Part shown: positions 1 to 5,365 of the stretch, one piece after another
Layout of the letters: every line of letters starts with the position of its first letter
Numbering within the stretch: position 1 is the first letter of the stretch
DNA from: an uncultured Acidobacteriota bacterium
GTDB lineage: Bacteria > Acidobacteriota > Terriglobia > Terriglobales > Acidobacteriaceae
Length of the DNA stretch: 7,125 nt
Direction: 5' to 3'
Assembly: GCA_903832475.1 (NCBI GenBank)
Contig: CAILBQ010000264.1
Span: 1-7,125 of the forward strand
The notes under the pieces: generated by a model
What the model saw: only the letters and a program-made list of their open reading frames with translations
Told to the model about the DNA's origin: nothing
Database searches by the model: none
Translations under genes and position numbers: made by a program

Positions 1-1897
1 GGCTGTTTTGGGGAGCCGATTCAGCTGACGATTTTTCCGAATTGACCCAGATGGTCTGAACGCCGGGAAGGTGATTGAGAGCGAGGTTCAGACCGAAGTT
101 CATGCGGGTGACCAAAGCGCCGGTCGAGACCCAGGCGTCGGCCTTGTCAGACCAGCCGGTGGGTGGCACGCAACCGTAGAGAGGCATGCCCATCTGGTTG
201 AGCGCGTTCACCAAAGGCTGGGTGCTGGTGATGTCAGCGTGACTGGCGCGGGCGGCGGATACGACGTATTCGAGAGGCGTCTTGACTTTGGCCTGATAGG
301 CGTCGGGCGCCCAGAATTCAGGAGAGTGAAGCATGGCGCGGAGAACCGAAGGTATATCGCCGTGGGTGCGGAGGAAGGCCTGGGCCATGCGATCGACCAG
401 CGCCTTGGAAGGCGAGTCGCTGACGAAGTTGATGGCCAGTTCCTGCGAGATGAAGTGAGCCGTCGCGGGGCTATTGGCCAGGGTGTGCAGCAATTGAAGG
501 CCTTCGCGCTGGCCGTCTTCTTTGATTTTGGCGCCGAGGACGACTTTCTTGCCGGGCTGGTGGCGCGACTCGTCGAAATGGAAGCCGCCGCCCAGTTGAG
601 GTTTGTCGACGGTCCAGCCGGTGAAGACTTTGGCGACTTCAGTGACATCCTTCTGGATGTAGCCGCCGTTGACGCCGAGGGTATGCAGCTCCATCAGCTC
701 GCGGGCGTAGTTTTCGTTCAGGCCCGGCGGGGTGGCCTTGGCCGCCTTTCCGGCGGCAGCGCGCTGTTTCTGGCGCTGTGCGACGACCGAGTCGGGGCCG
801 GTGCTCGAGGAGTTGTCGAGGTAGAGCAGCATGGCTGGACTTTCGGCGGTCGCCACCAACAGATTTTCAAAGTTCCCCAGCGCGCGGGGGCGGATCACGT
901 CGCGCTCATAACTCACGAGGTAGTAAGGAGTTTCATCGTTTTTGTGAAGGAAGACGTTGAAGTGATTGAGCCAGAAAGTGGTCATCACCTCCTGGAGCTG
1001 ATGGGAACTGTAGATATCGCGGAGAAGGCGCTGCGATTGCAGTTCTTCGATGACCGCGCGGGTGGGGTTTTCGTAGTCAGCGAGGATTTCTTTCTGGTAG
1101 GGGGACAGGTCGGCGGTGAGTTGGAGGCGCTGGGGCTGTTTGAGGCTGGAGCGGAAAGTCTCGTACTCGGGCGGCTGCATGTTGAGTACGCGGTTGACGC
1201 GCTTGGCTGGGGGAAGGGCGAGAAGCGACTTAAATTGAGCGTCGGGGTAGGGTGGGCGTGCCGGGTCGGCGGGTTTGGCGGCAGCCATGTCCGGCGTTGG
1301 TTTTGCGGCCGGCGGCGTCTGGCTGACGGTTTCGTCATTCATCGCGGCCATGCTCGCATCCGGCTTCCCGGCGGTCTGGCTACCCCCCGCGGCGACCTCC
1401 GCTGGCTTCGCCTGGGCTTTTTGGGCCTGCTTTTCTTCATACATGGCGATATGGCGGCGGTAGATGGCGGCGAGGACGGGGTCGTCGGGGATGGCCAGCT
1501 TGCCGTTGGCTGCCTGGCGGGTTTCCGCATTGCTGGGGAAACGGGTGAGGAGCTGGTCGACGGGGAGTTGGAGGGCCGGAAGGTCGGCGAGGCGGGCAGA
1601 GAGCTCCTGGTCGCCGGTGGTGAGGGCGATGCGGTCGGGGTTAAGCTGCTGCTCGAACCAGGCGTCGATGCCCAGGCTGTTGATTTCGGCGAGATCGTCG
1701 GCCGTCGGCCCGAAGGTGAAGCGATTGAGGACATGGAGTTGGCGCTCTTCCGATTTGGAGGCGGTGGTTTTCGCGGCGACGGGCAGCGCGGTTTGCGCGA
1801 AGCTCTGGCCAAGCACCATGAAACAAAGCAGGGTAGCGGCGAGCGCCCGAAACTGGGAACCAGGCCGTGTCGATCGTTCGCACTTGGTAATGGGCAT
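1..1897 (-). CDS. DUF1800 family exported protein (3' end cut by window edge)
   Basis: The minus-strand frame is open from ATG at 1897 to the left edge, giving 632 complete codons with no stop, so the C-terminus is missing. The start is the first start codon after an in-frame stop at 1958-1960; only a weak purine stretch (GGGGAAA) precedes it. A Sec-type signal peptide is visible: basic residues K5 to R17, a hydrophobic core around 18-30, and a likely cut after SFA (residue 34). The mature part carries DUF1800 hallmarks: HVLNRFTFGPT (55-65), MTTFWLNHFNVF (from 305), SPAMLLYLDN (ending near 362), NENYARELMELHTLGVNGGY (from 394), a GWT motif shortly after, and HQPGKK (near 446). Residues about 153-216 form a low-complexity Ala/Pro/Lys/Gln linker between the first conserved block and the main domain. 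The family's biochemical role is not established. Members are usually exported and often lie beside DUF1501 genes; such a partner could lie past the left edge (inference). Confidence 0.93.
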   Translation of the reverse strand, partial: MPITKCERSTRPGSQFRALAATLLCFMVLGQSFAQTALPVAAKTTASKSEERQLHVLNRFTFGPTADDLAEINSLGIDAWFEQQLNPDRIALTTGDQELSARLADLPALQLPVDQLLTRFPSNAETRQAANGKLAIPDDPVLAAIYRRHIAMYEEKQAQKAQAKPAEVAAGGSQTAGKPDASMAAMNDETVSQTPPAAKPTPDMAAAKPADPARPPYPDAQFKSLLALPPAKRVNRVLNMQPPEYETFRSSLKQPQRLQLTADLSPYQKEILADYENPTRAVIEELQSQRLLRDIYSSHQLQEVMTTFWLNHFNVFLHKNDETPYYLVSYERDVIRPRALGNFENLLVATAESPAMLLYLDNSSSTGPDSVVAQRQKQRAAAGKAAKATPPGLNENYARELMELHTLGVNGGYIQKDVTEVAKVFTGWTVDKPQLGGGFHFDESRHQPGKKVVLGAKIKEDGQREGLQLLHTLANSPATAHFISQELAINFVSDSPSKALVDRMAQAFLRTHGDIPSVLRAMLHSPEFWAPDAYQAKVKTPLEYVVSAARASHADITSTQPLVNALNQMGMPLYGCVPPTGWSDKADAWVSTGALVTRMNFGLNLALNHLPGVQTIWVNSEKSSAESAPQNS

Positions 1898-2094
1898 ATG
1901 AGATTTCCCCGCGACGGACTGAGCGTTCTGAAATGGATTGGCGAGAGCCGAATCAGATCACACTTTGTCGGGTGGGTCCATTGCCAAAAAGTGGAGGTTC
2001 ACCGGCTCTGCGAGATAGAACCCTCCTGTAGCGAAGAAGTTGCTGGCGGATTTTCGGGTCGTACCCGCGGGCGATGTTGCAGGCCGGCGCTCCG

Positions 2095-2155
2095 ATCCTC
2101 GAAACGTCCACGCGGTAACGCAGCTTCGTCGCTGAGTTCCTCCGCCTTCGAGGAT
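2095..2155. repeat. 9-bp inverted repeat with 43-base spacer
   Basis: ATCCTCGAA at 2095-2103 is matched by its exact reverse complement TTCGAGGAT at 2147-2155. Smaller complementary pieces lie inside (GCGG with CCGC, CAGC with GCTG), so the segment could fold as a branched hairpin on either strand. It could be a structured leader or simply a repeat remnant; no T-run follows, so it is not a standard terminator. Confidence 0.45.
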
Positions 2156-2295
2156 TGTCGAATATGCATCAAGTCCGGCACTGACCCCAGCTGTGGGTGG
2201 AGAGTGAATTCAGGCCACAAGGGGTAGAAGGGATGGCCGGGCGAATGGGAGAAGCGGAGGGTAACAAACCGGGAAGGGAACGGATGATTCCGGGT

Positions 2296-2309
2296 CCTTT
2301 CGCGAAAGG
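2296..2309. promoter_or_regulatory. Perfect 14-bp palindrome, candidate operator
   Basis: CCTTTCGCGAAAGG reads identically on both strands and has no mismatch. It ends two bases before the candidate -35 box of the HTH gene, a position suited to binding of a dimeric regulator. The binding protein is unknown; control by the neighbouring HTH protein is possible but unsupported. Confidence 0.4.
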
Positions 2310-2311
2310 CC

Positions 2312-2340
2312 TTGAATGTTCGGTTGAATCCGCGTTATAC
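2312..2340 (+). promoter_or_regulatory. Candidate sigma-70-type promoter for the HTH gene
   Basis: TTGAAT (2312-2317) and TTATAC (2335-2340) are separated by exactly 17 bases. Transcription would begin near 2347, giving a leader of about 63 bases before the ATG at 2410. A second TTGAAT lies inside the spacer at 2324-2329. An AGGAGG at 2343-2348 has no start codon at usable distance and sits at the expected transcript start, so it is probably not a ribosome site. Confidence 0.5.
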
Positions 2341-2399
2341 ACAGGAGGAACGGTAGAGCGGCACCCGCCGCGGCTACTGGTTTTGAGCCTGCACGATTC

Positions 2400-2405
2400 G
2401 GAGAG
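2400..2405 (+). promoter_or_regulatory. Ribosome binding site that sets the HTH gene start
   Basis: GGAGAG is followed by four bases and then ATG at 2410. This favours the short 90-residue product over the ATG at 2197, which would add 71 residues without family resemblance. Confidence 0.65.
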
Positions 2406-2409
2406 TTCC

Positions 2410-2682
2410 ATGCGCAACGCAGCCAAGTCCAACCTTCTGGTTCCTGAGATACGCGAGGTCATGGATATTCGCCAGGCCTCGGATTACCTGGGCATCTCGC
2501 CGGACACGCTTTACAAGTACGCATCGGAGGCGTTTGTGCCGGCATTCAAGCTGGGGAACCGGTGGAGGTTCAAGCGATCGCGGCTGGATGAGTGGATGGA
2601 CCGGCAGTCGGACGCGATGACGGCGCAACCGGAGCCTGAGGTCGGGGCGAAGACGCGCAAGCCGGTCAAAGCGGCGTACTAA
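2410..2682 (+). CDS. Helix-turn-helix DNA-binding protein, excisionase (HTH_17) type
   Basis: The product is a 90-residue protein starting at the ATG that follows GGAGAG. Residues about 18-66 form a complete excisionase/MerR-like winged helix domain: MDIRQASDYLGIS (helix-turn), PDTLYKYASE (recognition helix), PAFKLGNRWRFKRSRLDEWM (wing and closing helix). The C-terminal 24 residues are polar and basic and have no recognised fold. Proteins of this family bind DNA either as recombination directionality factors or as small transcription regulators. No integrase, attachment site or phage gene is nearby, so a chromosomal regulator is more likely (inference). The gene is monocistronic here: its own candidate promoter and palindrome lie upstream, and a long hairpin-rich non-coding stretch follows. 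The domain assignment is firm; targets are unknown. Confidence 0.88.
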   Translation: MRNAAKSNLLVPEIREVMDIRQASDYLGISPDTLYKYASEAFVPAFKLGNRWRFKRSRLDEWMDRQSDAMTAQPEPEVGAKTRKPVKAAY

Positions 2683-2723
2683 ACCCGTCCTTCAGAATAC
2701 TCCCCATGAATAAGTGATTTTGG

Positions 2724-2758
2724 GACCACATTCGCCTGCGACGACTTCCACTGTGGTC
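2724..2758. repeat. 7-bp inverted repeat after the HTH gene
   Basis: GACCACA (2724-2730) pairs with TGTGGTC (2752-2758) across a 21-base loop. It begins 42 bases after the HTH stop codon. No T-run follows directly, so rho-independent termination is not supported; it may be part of an intergenic repeat. Confidence 0.4.
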
Positions 2759-2853
2759 GTGCCGGTTGGCTGCTTTCTGTATTTTTCACTTGGGTGACGG
2801 GCCGGGGGAGGATGGGCCGGGCTTTCGCCCTGAGATTTCATTCTGATGCGTGA

Positions 2854-2897
2854 CCCAGGGCTTCGCCCTGGGCTGGGATGGCGCGCGCCTTTGGCGC
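2854..2897. repeat. Pair of GC-rich hairpins (REP-like)
   Basis: CCCAGGGC-TTC-GCCCTGGG (2854-2872) is a perfect 8-bp stem with a 3-base loop. Thirteen bases to its right lies GCGCC-TTT-GGCGC (2885-2897), a 5-bp stem. Two adjacent compact hairpins in non-coding DNA are the usual form of repetitive extragenic palindromes. Only one copy is in the window, so repetition in the genome is inferred. Confidence 0.5.
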
Positions 2898-2977
2898 TGG
2901 TTGAGCGGCGTGGCTGGGTTTTGCATGACGAGGGCCTTTGTGCACCTGTGTGGGTCTGGGGAAGGGAGCTGGGGCCG

Positions 2978-2995
2978 ACCGGATCTCCGGTTTTT
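2978..2995 (+). terminator. Possible rho-independent terminator
   Basis: ACCGG-ATCT-CCGGT is followed at once by a run of five T (2991-2995). The stem is short, 5 bp, and the site is nearly 300 bases beyond the HTH stop. It could end read-through from the HTH gene, protecting the oppositely oriented membrane-protein gene. Confidence 0.3.
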
Positions 2996-3061
2996 GGGGC
3001 GAGACCGGGGGTACCCATTTCTTCACGTGGGAGGCTGGAGAATTGTTGCCCTTACGTCGGG

Positions 3062-3448
3062 TCAGGTGGGGAGTGGCCAGGAGAGGAGGACGCCGGCCAG
3101 GGTCAGGAGGGCGAAGGCGAGAGGGATGTAAAAGGGAGAGCCGACGCGGTACATGCAGAGGGAGTTGATGCCTTCCGCGGGGAGAACCAGGGCGAGGATG
3201 AGCAGGGCGGATTGCCGCGTCAGGTGCGGGTGGGCGGCCATTCCGAGAATGGCGACAGCGATGCCGATGGCGGTGAGTGCTCCGCCGAGGGCACGGAGGA
3301 GTTCGCGGGCGAGGCGGATGGATTGGGCGTCTCCCCGGCATTGGGCGACGAGGTTGGGTGGAAGCCGAGGGGTCAGCAGGTCATAGAGACCGCCGAGGGT
3401 GATCAAGGTGGCGGCGGCTTCGAGGAGGATATGGCCAGGTGTGGGCAT
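3062..3448 (-). CDS. Small four-helix membrane protein, function unknown
   Basis: The product is 128 residues from ATG at 3448, preceded by AAGG five bases upstream, to TGA at 3062-3064. Four hydrophobic stretches predict transmembrane helices near residues 8-26, 49-73, 80-97 and 105-125. They are joined by short polar loops, with a basic loop around 27-48 (RLPPNLVAQCRGD...RLARELLR). No signal peptidase site or catalytic motif is visible. The hydrophobic patterning is the main evidence that this strand is the coding one: the opposite frame reads as Glu/Gly-rich low-complexity sequence, a typical shadow of a membrane gene. Size and layout fit small DUF-type inner-membrane proteins such as DUF4345, but I cannot assign a family. 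It diverges from the peptidase gene across an 81-bp gap. Confidence 0.75.
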   Translation of the reverse strand: MPTPGHILLEAAATLITLGGLYDLLTPRLPPNLVAQCRGDAQSIRLARELLRALGGALTAIGIAVAILGMAAHPHLTRQSALLILALVLPAEGINSLCMYRVGSPFYIPLAFALLTLAGVLLSWPLPT

Positions 3449-3513
3449 GGGGACCTTGGGGAATCGTACGCGGGTTGGGCATGTGGAGTGAAAGCAAATC
3501 GTGGGTCTTGGCG

Positions 3514-3522
3514 TGATATACC
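3514..3522 (+). promoter_or_regulatory. Possible extended -10 element, peptidase gene
   Basis: TG-A-TATACC fits an extended -10 promoter element. It ends seven bases before the ATG at 3530, so transcription would start at or next to the start codon. No good -35 box lies 16-18 bases upstream, and no Shine-Dalgarno sequence precedes the ATG. Both facts fit a leaderless transcript, but the element is a single match. Confidence 0.3.
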
Positions 3523-3529
3523 TAACCGG

Positions 3530-4639
3530 ATGAATGGTTCACGACGGATTGGGGCGCTGCGGCGACGGATGGCGAAGCTGGAGGTGGCGGCGCTGGTGGT
3601 GACGCATCCGGCTGATATCCGCTATCTTTGCGGCTTTACGGGGTCGAGTGGGGCTCTGGCGGTGACGCGGCGCGGGGTGCGGCTGTTTACGGATGGGCGG
3701 TATACCGGGCAGGCAGCGGAGGAAGTGAAGGCTGGCGGGTCGGGCGCGAAGGTGGAGATCGTGCCTTCGGCGCCGGCGGTGGCGGCGGTGCAATGGCTGG
3801 CGGTTCAGATGGCTGACGGGGCGGCGGCGGGGGTTGGGTTTGATGCGGGGCATACGACGGTGGCGGAGCTGGAGCGCTGGAAGGCGGCGCTGCCGGCGAA
3901 GCTGCGGAGGAAGCTGCTCGTCGGCGTGATGGCTCCTGTGGAACCGCTGCGGTGGTTGAAGGATGAGGATGAACTCAAGATCATGCGAGAAGCTGCGGCC
4001 CTGGGGGATGGGCTGTTCACGCACATGCTGGGGTTTATTCGGCCGGGGCTGACGGAGACTGCCATAGCGGCGGAGCTCGAGTACCAGGCGCGGGTGCGCG
4101 GGGCGGAGGGAATGTCGTTTGAGAGCATCGTCGCTTCGGGGATTCGGTCGGCGCTGCCGCATGGGCGCGCGAGCGAAACCAAGGTACCGCGGCGTGGATT
4201 TCTTACCCTCGATTTCGGTGTTATTCTCAAGGGTTACTGCTCAGACATGACGCGTACCGTCTGCCTGGGCAAGCCGACTGGCCGTGAGCGAGAAGTATAC
4301 GAAGCGGTGCAGGTGGCGCAGGAAACGGCGGTTGCGGCGGTTGCAGCCGGTGTGGAATGCGGCGTCGTCGACGAGGCAGCGCGGGGAATTCTGAGGCAGG
4401 TTGGGATGGCGGAGGCGTTTTCGCATTCGACCGGCCACGGCGTGGGATTGGAGATTCATGAAGGGCCGCGCATTGGGGCGGCACAGAGGGAACGACTGGC
4501 TCCGGGGATGGTCATCACCATTGAACCAGGGGTCTATTTTGGCGGTGAGTTTGGGGTTCGCATCGAAGATATGGTGGCCGTCACGCGGGACGGCGGAGAA
4601 GTGTTGACCAAGTCGCCGAAGGCGTTGATTGAGTTGTAG
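3530..4639 (+). CDS. M24B family Xaa-Pro peptidase (aminopeptidase P / prolidase-like)
   Basis: This 369-residue cytoplasmic metallopeptidase should remove residues next to proline from peptides. Residues about 6-135 are a creatinase-type N-terminal domain (ADIRYLCGFTGSSGAL, 28-43). Residues about 143-360 are the pita-bread catalytic domain. All five metal ligands of the M24 family are in place: D228 (LTLDFG), D239 (YCSDMTRT), H303 (HSTGHGVGLEIHEGP), E332 (ITIEPGVYF) and E346 (VRIEDM). H211 and H310 match the conserved substrate-site histidines. The length fits the short YqhT/YpdF type, not the 440-residue E. coli PepP type. The ATG at 3530 was chosen because the family N-terminus begins here; ATG 3569 is an alternative, and the upstream open frame to 2846 runs through repeats and an antisense gene. 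It lies upstream of accB and accC, a conserved neighbourhood. Peptidase and prolidase specificity cannot be separated from sequence. Confidence 0.93.
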   Translation: MNGSRRIGALRRRMAKLEVAALVVTHPADIRYLCGFTGSSGALAVTRRGVRLFTDGRYTGQAAEEVKAGGSGAKVEIVPSAPAVAAVQWLAVQMADGAAAGVGFDAGHTTVAELERWKAALPAKLRRKLLVGVMAPVEPLRWLKDEDELKIMREAAALGDGLFTHMLGFIRPGLTETAIAAELEYQARVRGAEGMSFESIVASGIRSALPHGRASETKVPRRGFLTLDFGVILKGYCSDMTRTVCLGKPTGREREVYEAVQVAQETAVAAVAAGVECGVVDEAARGILRQVGMAEAFSHSTGHGVGLEIHEGPRIGAAQRERLAPGMVITIEPGVYFGGEFGVRIEDMVAVTRDGGEVLTKSPKALIEL

Positions 4640-4677
4640 TCAGGGATGAGGGACTTAGGGTCGAAAACAGAAGCAGA

Positions 4678-4758
4678 TTCCCCGAGGGGAATGACAGAAA
4701 GAAAAGCAAGGGCAAAGGCATCGGCAACCGCGGATCCTTCGCTGCGCTCAGGGTGACA
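4678..4758. repeat. Intergenic palindromic repeat between peptidase gene and accB
   Basis: TTCCCC-GA-GGGGAA (4678-4691) leads into ATGACAGAAAG. A second block follows at 4732-4758: GGATCCTTCGCTGCGCTCAG and then GGTGACA. Read on the minus strand, the second block gives the peptide CHPERSEGSA, a spurious translation familiar from Acidobacteriota and some other phyla. Related blocks occur at 6754-6780 and 6791-6818. It fills most of the 190-base gap between the peptidase stop and accB. An RNA hairpin here could affect read-through (inference). Confidence 0.7.
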
Positions 4759-4817
4759 AAGCATAGCCGCGAGTGCTTAGGATGGCAGAGCGTTCTGTTC
4801 TGGATGACAAACGAGTT

Positions 4818-4823
4818 GGAGAG
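4818..4823 (+). promoter_or_regulatory. Ribosome binding site of accB
   Basis: GGAGAG is six bases from GTG 4830 and twelve from ATG 4836. The spacing favours the GTG; ATG 4836 would shorten the protein by two residues only. Starts further upstream (GTG 4773, ATG 4782) have no such site and would add non-homologous residues. Confidence 0.55.
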
Positions 4824-4829
4824 AACGAA

Positions 4830-5357
4830 GTGAGTATGAAATCGGATGATCTTGAGCAGCTGAAAGAGCTGGTTGCGTTTTTGAAAGAGAATGAGATCGC
4901 AGAATTTGACCTGGACAGGGGCGATCTGAAGGTGCGGTTAAAGTTTGCTTCGGCTGTGGTAGCGCCAGTGGCGGCTGCGCAGCAACTGGATCTGGCTTCG
5001 CTGGCGCGGCTGATGGGATCGGCGCCTGCGGCGGGCGGACATGCAGTGCCGGCTGCCCATGCGGCGCCGGGGCCGGTGGCGATCGCGGCGGAAGCGGCGG
5101 CTGAGCCGGAAGAGGCGCTGCACATCATCAAGTCGCCCATCGTCGGGACGTTTTATGAGTCGCCTTCGCCGGGGTCGTCAGCGTTTGTTTCAAGCGGCGA
5201 CCGAATTGAAAAGGGCCAAGTGGTTTGCATCGTGGAAGCGATGAAGCTGATGAATGAAATTGAGTCCGATGCCGCGGGCGAAATTGTGAAGCGCCTGGTC
5301 AACAACGGCCAGCCTGTCGAGTACGGCCAACCTCTTTTTGCCATTCGAGTTTCGTAA
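4830..5357 (+). CDS. accB: Biotin carboxyl carrier protein of acetyl-CoA carboxylase
   Basis: AccB carries biotin between the AccC biotin carboxylase and the AccAD carboxyltransferase, in the first committed step of fatty-acid synthesis in the cytoplasm. The product is 175 residues from GTG 4830, close to the usual 150-180. Residues 1-40 are the conserved N-terminal segment (LKELVAFLKENEIAEFDLDR), which interacts with AccC. Residues about 41-98 form the Ala/Pro-rich flexible linker. Residues 99-175 are the biotinyl domain, with SPIVGTFYESPSPGSSAFV containing the 'thumb' loop specific to acetyl-CoA carboxylase carriers, and VEAMKLMNEIE, in which K139 (codon 5244-5246) is the biotinylated lysine. 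The gene is followed by accC eight bases after its stop (two if accC uses GTG 5360), indicating an operon with coupled translation. The peptidase gene upstream may be cotranscribed across the repeat spacer. Confidence 0.96.
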   Translation: MSMKSDDLEQLKELVAFLKENEIAEFDLDRGDLKVRLKFASAVVAPVAAAQQLDLASLARLMGSAPAAGGHAVPAAHAAPGPVAIAAEAAAEPEEALHIIKSPIVGTFYESPSPGSSAFVSSGDRIEKGQVVCIVEAMKLMNEIESDAAGEIVKRLVNNGQPVEYGQPLFAIRVS

Positions 5358-5365
5358 TCGTGCCT

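Larger units (their letters stand above)
1898..2409. other. Divergent intergenic region, DUF1800 gene / HTH gene
   Basis: This 512-bp stretch separates the leftward DUF1800 gene from the rightward HTH gene. No frame in it looks coding: the small open frames on either strand have no ribosome site and no recognisable composition. It holds a long inverted repeat (2095-2155), a short hairpin CGGGT-CGT-ACCCG (2055-2067), a perfect palindrome (2296-2309) and a candidate promoter (2312-2340). No clear promoter was found for the leftward gene; a TTGGCA-like box on the minus strand near 1985 has no good -10 partner. Confidence 0.7.
2683..3061. other. Non-coding, hairpin-rich intergenic region
   Basis: This 379-bp stretch lies between the HTH gene and the stop codon of the leftward membrane-protein gene. 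It contains an inverted repeat (2724-2758), a direct repeat GGGCCGGG (2799-2806 and 2814-2821), a short GGGC-TTTC-GCCC hairpin (2820-2831), two strong hairpins (2854-2897) and a terminator-like stem (2978-2995). Open frames crossing it read as low-complexity Arg/Pro/Gly sequence and lack ribosome sites. The hairpin-loop-hairpin composition resembles dispersed intergenic repeats of Acidobacteriota; that resemblance is from memory, not a search. Confidence 0.6.

Noticed and set aside
1999..2220. 73-codon minus-strand open frame upstream of the DUF1800 gene
   Set aside because: It has no ribosome site, domain or recognisable composition, and it covers the long inverted repeat.
71..2227. 718-codon plus-strand open frame
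   Set aside because: It is antisense to the DUF1800 gene, is low-complexity Gly/Val/Arg-rich, shows no domain, and its final third crosses a non-coding region.
2197..2409. 71-residue N-terminal extension of the HTH protein
   Set aside because: It would span the palindrome and the candidate promoter, while a good ribosome site precedes ATG 2410 and the extension has no family resemblance.
2410..2682. Excisionase gene as evidence of a prophage or integrative element
   Set aside because: No integrase, attachment site, tRNA or phage gene is near, and stand-alone HTH_17 proteins are common chromosomal regulators.
2692..3018. 108-codon minus-strand open frame in the hairpin-rich spacer
   Set aside because: There is no ribosome site, and its Pro/Ser/Arg-rich sequence follows the palindromes, as expected for translated repeat DNA.
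2846..3529. 228-codon in-frame extension upstream of the peptidase
   Set aside because: It crosses hairpin repeats and the opposite-strand membrane gene, its translation is Glu/Gly-rich filler, and the peptidase family N-terminus begins at 3530.
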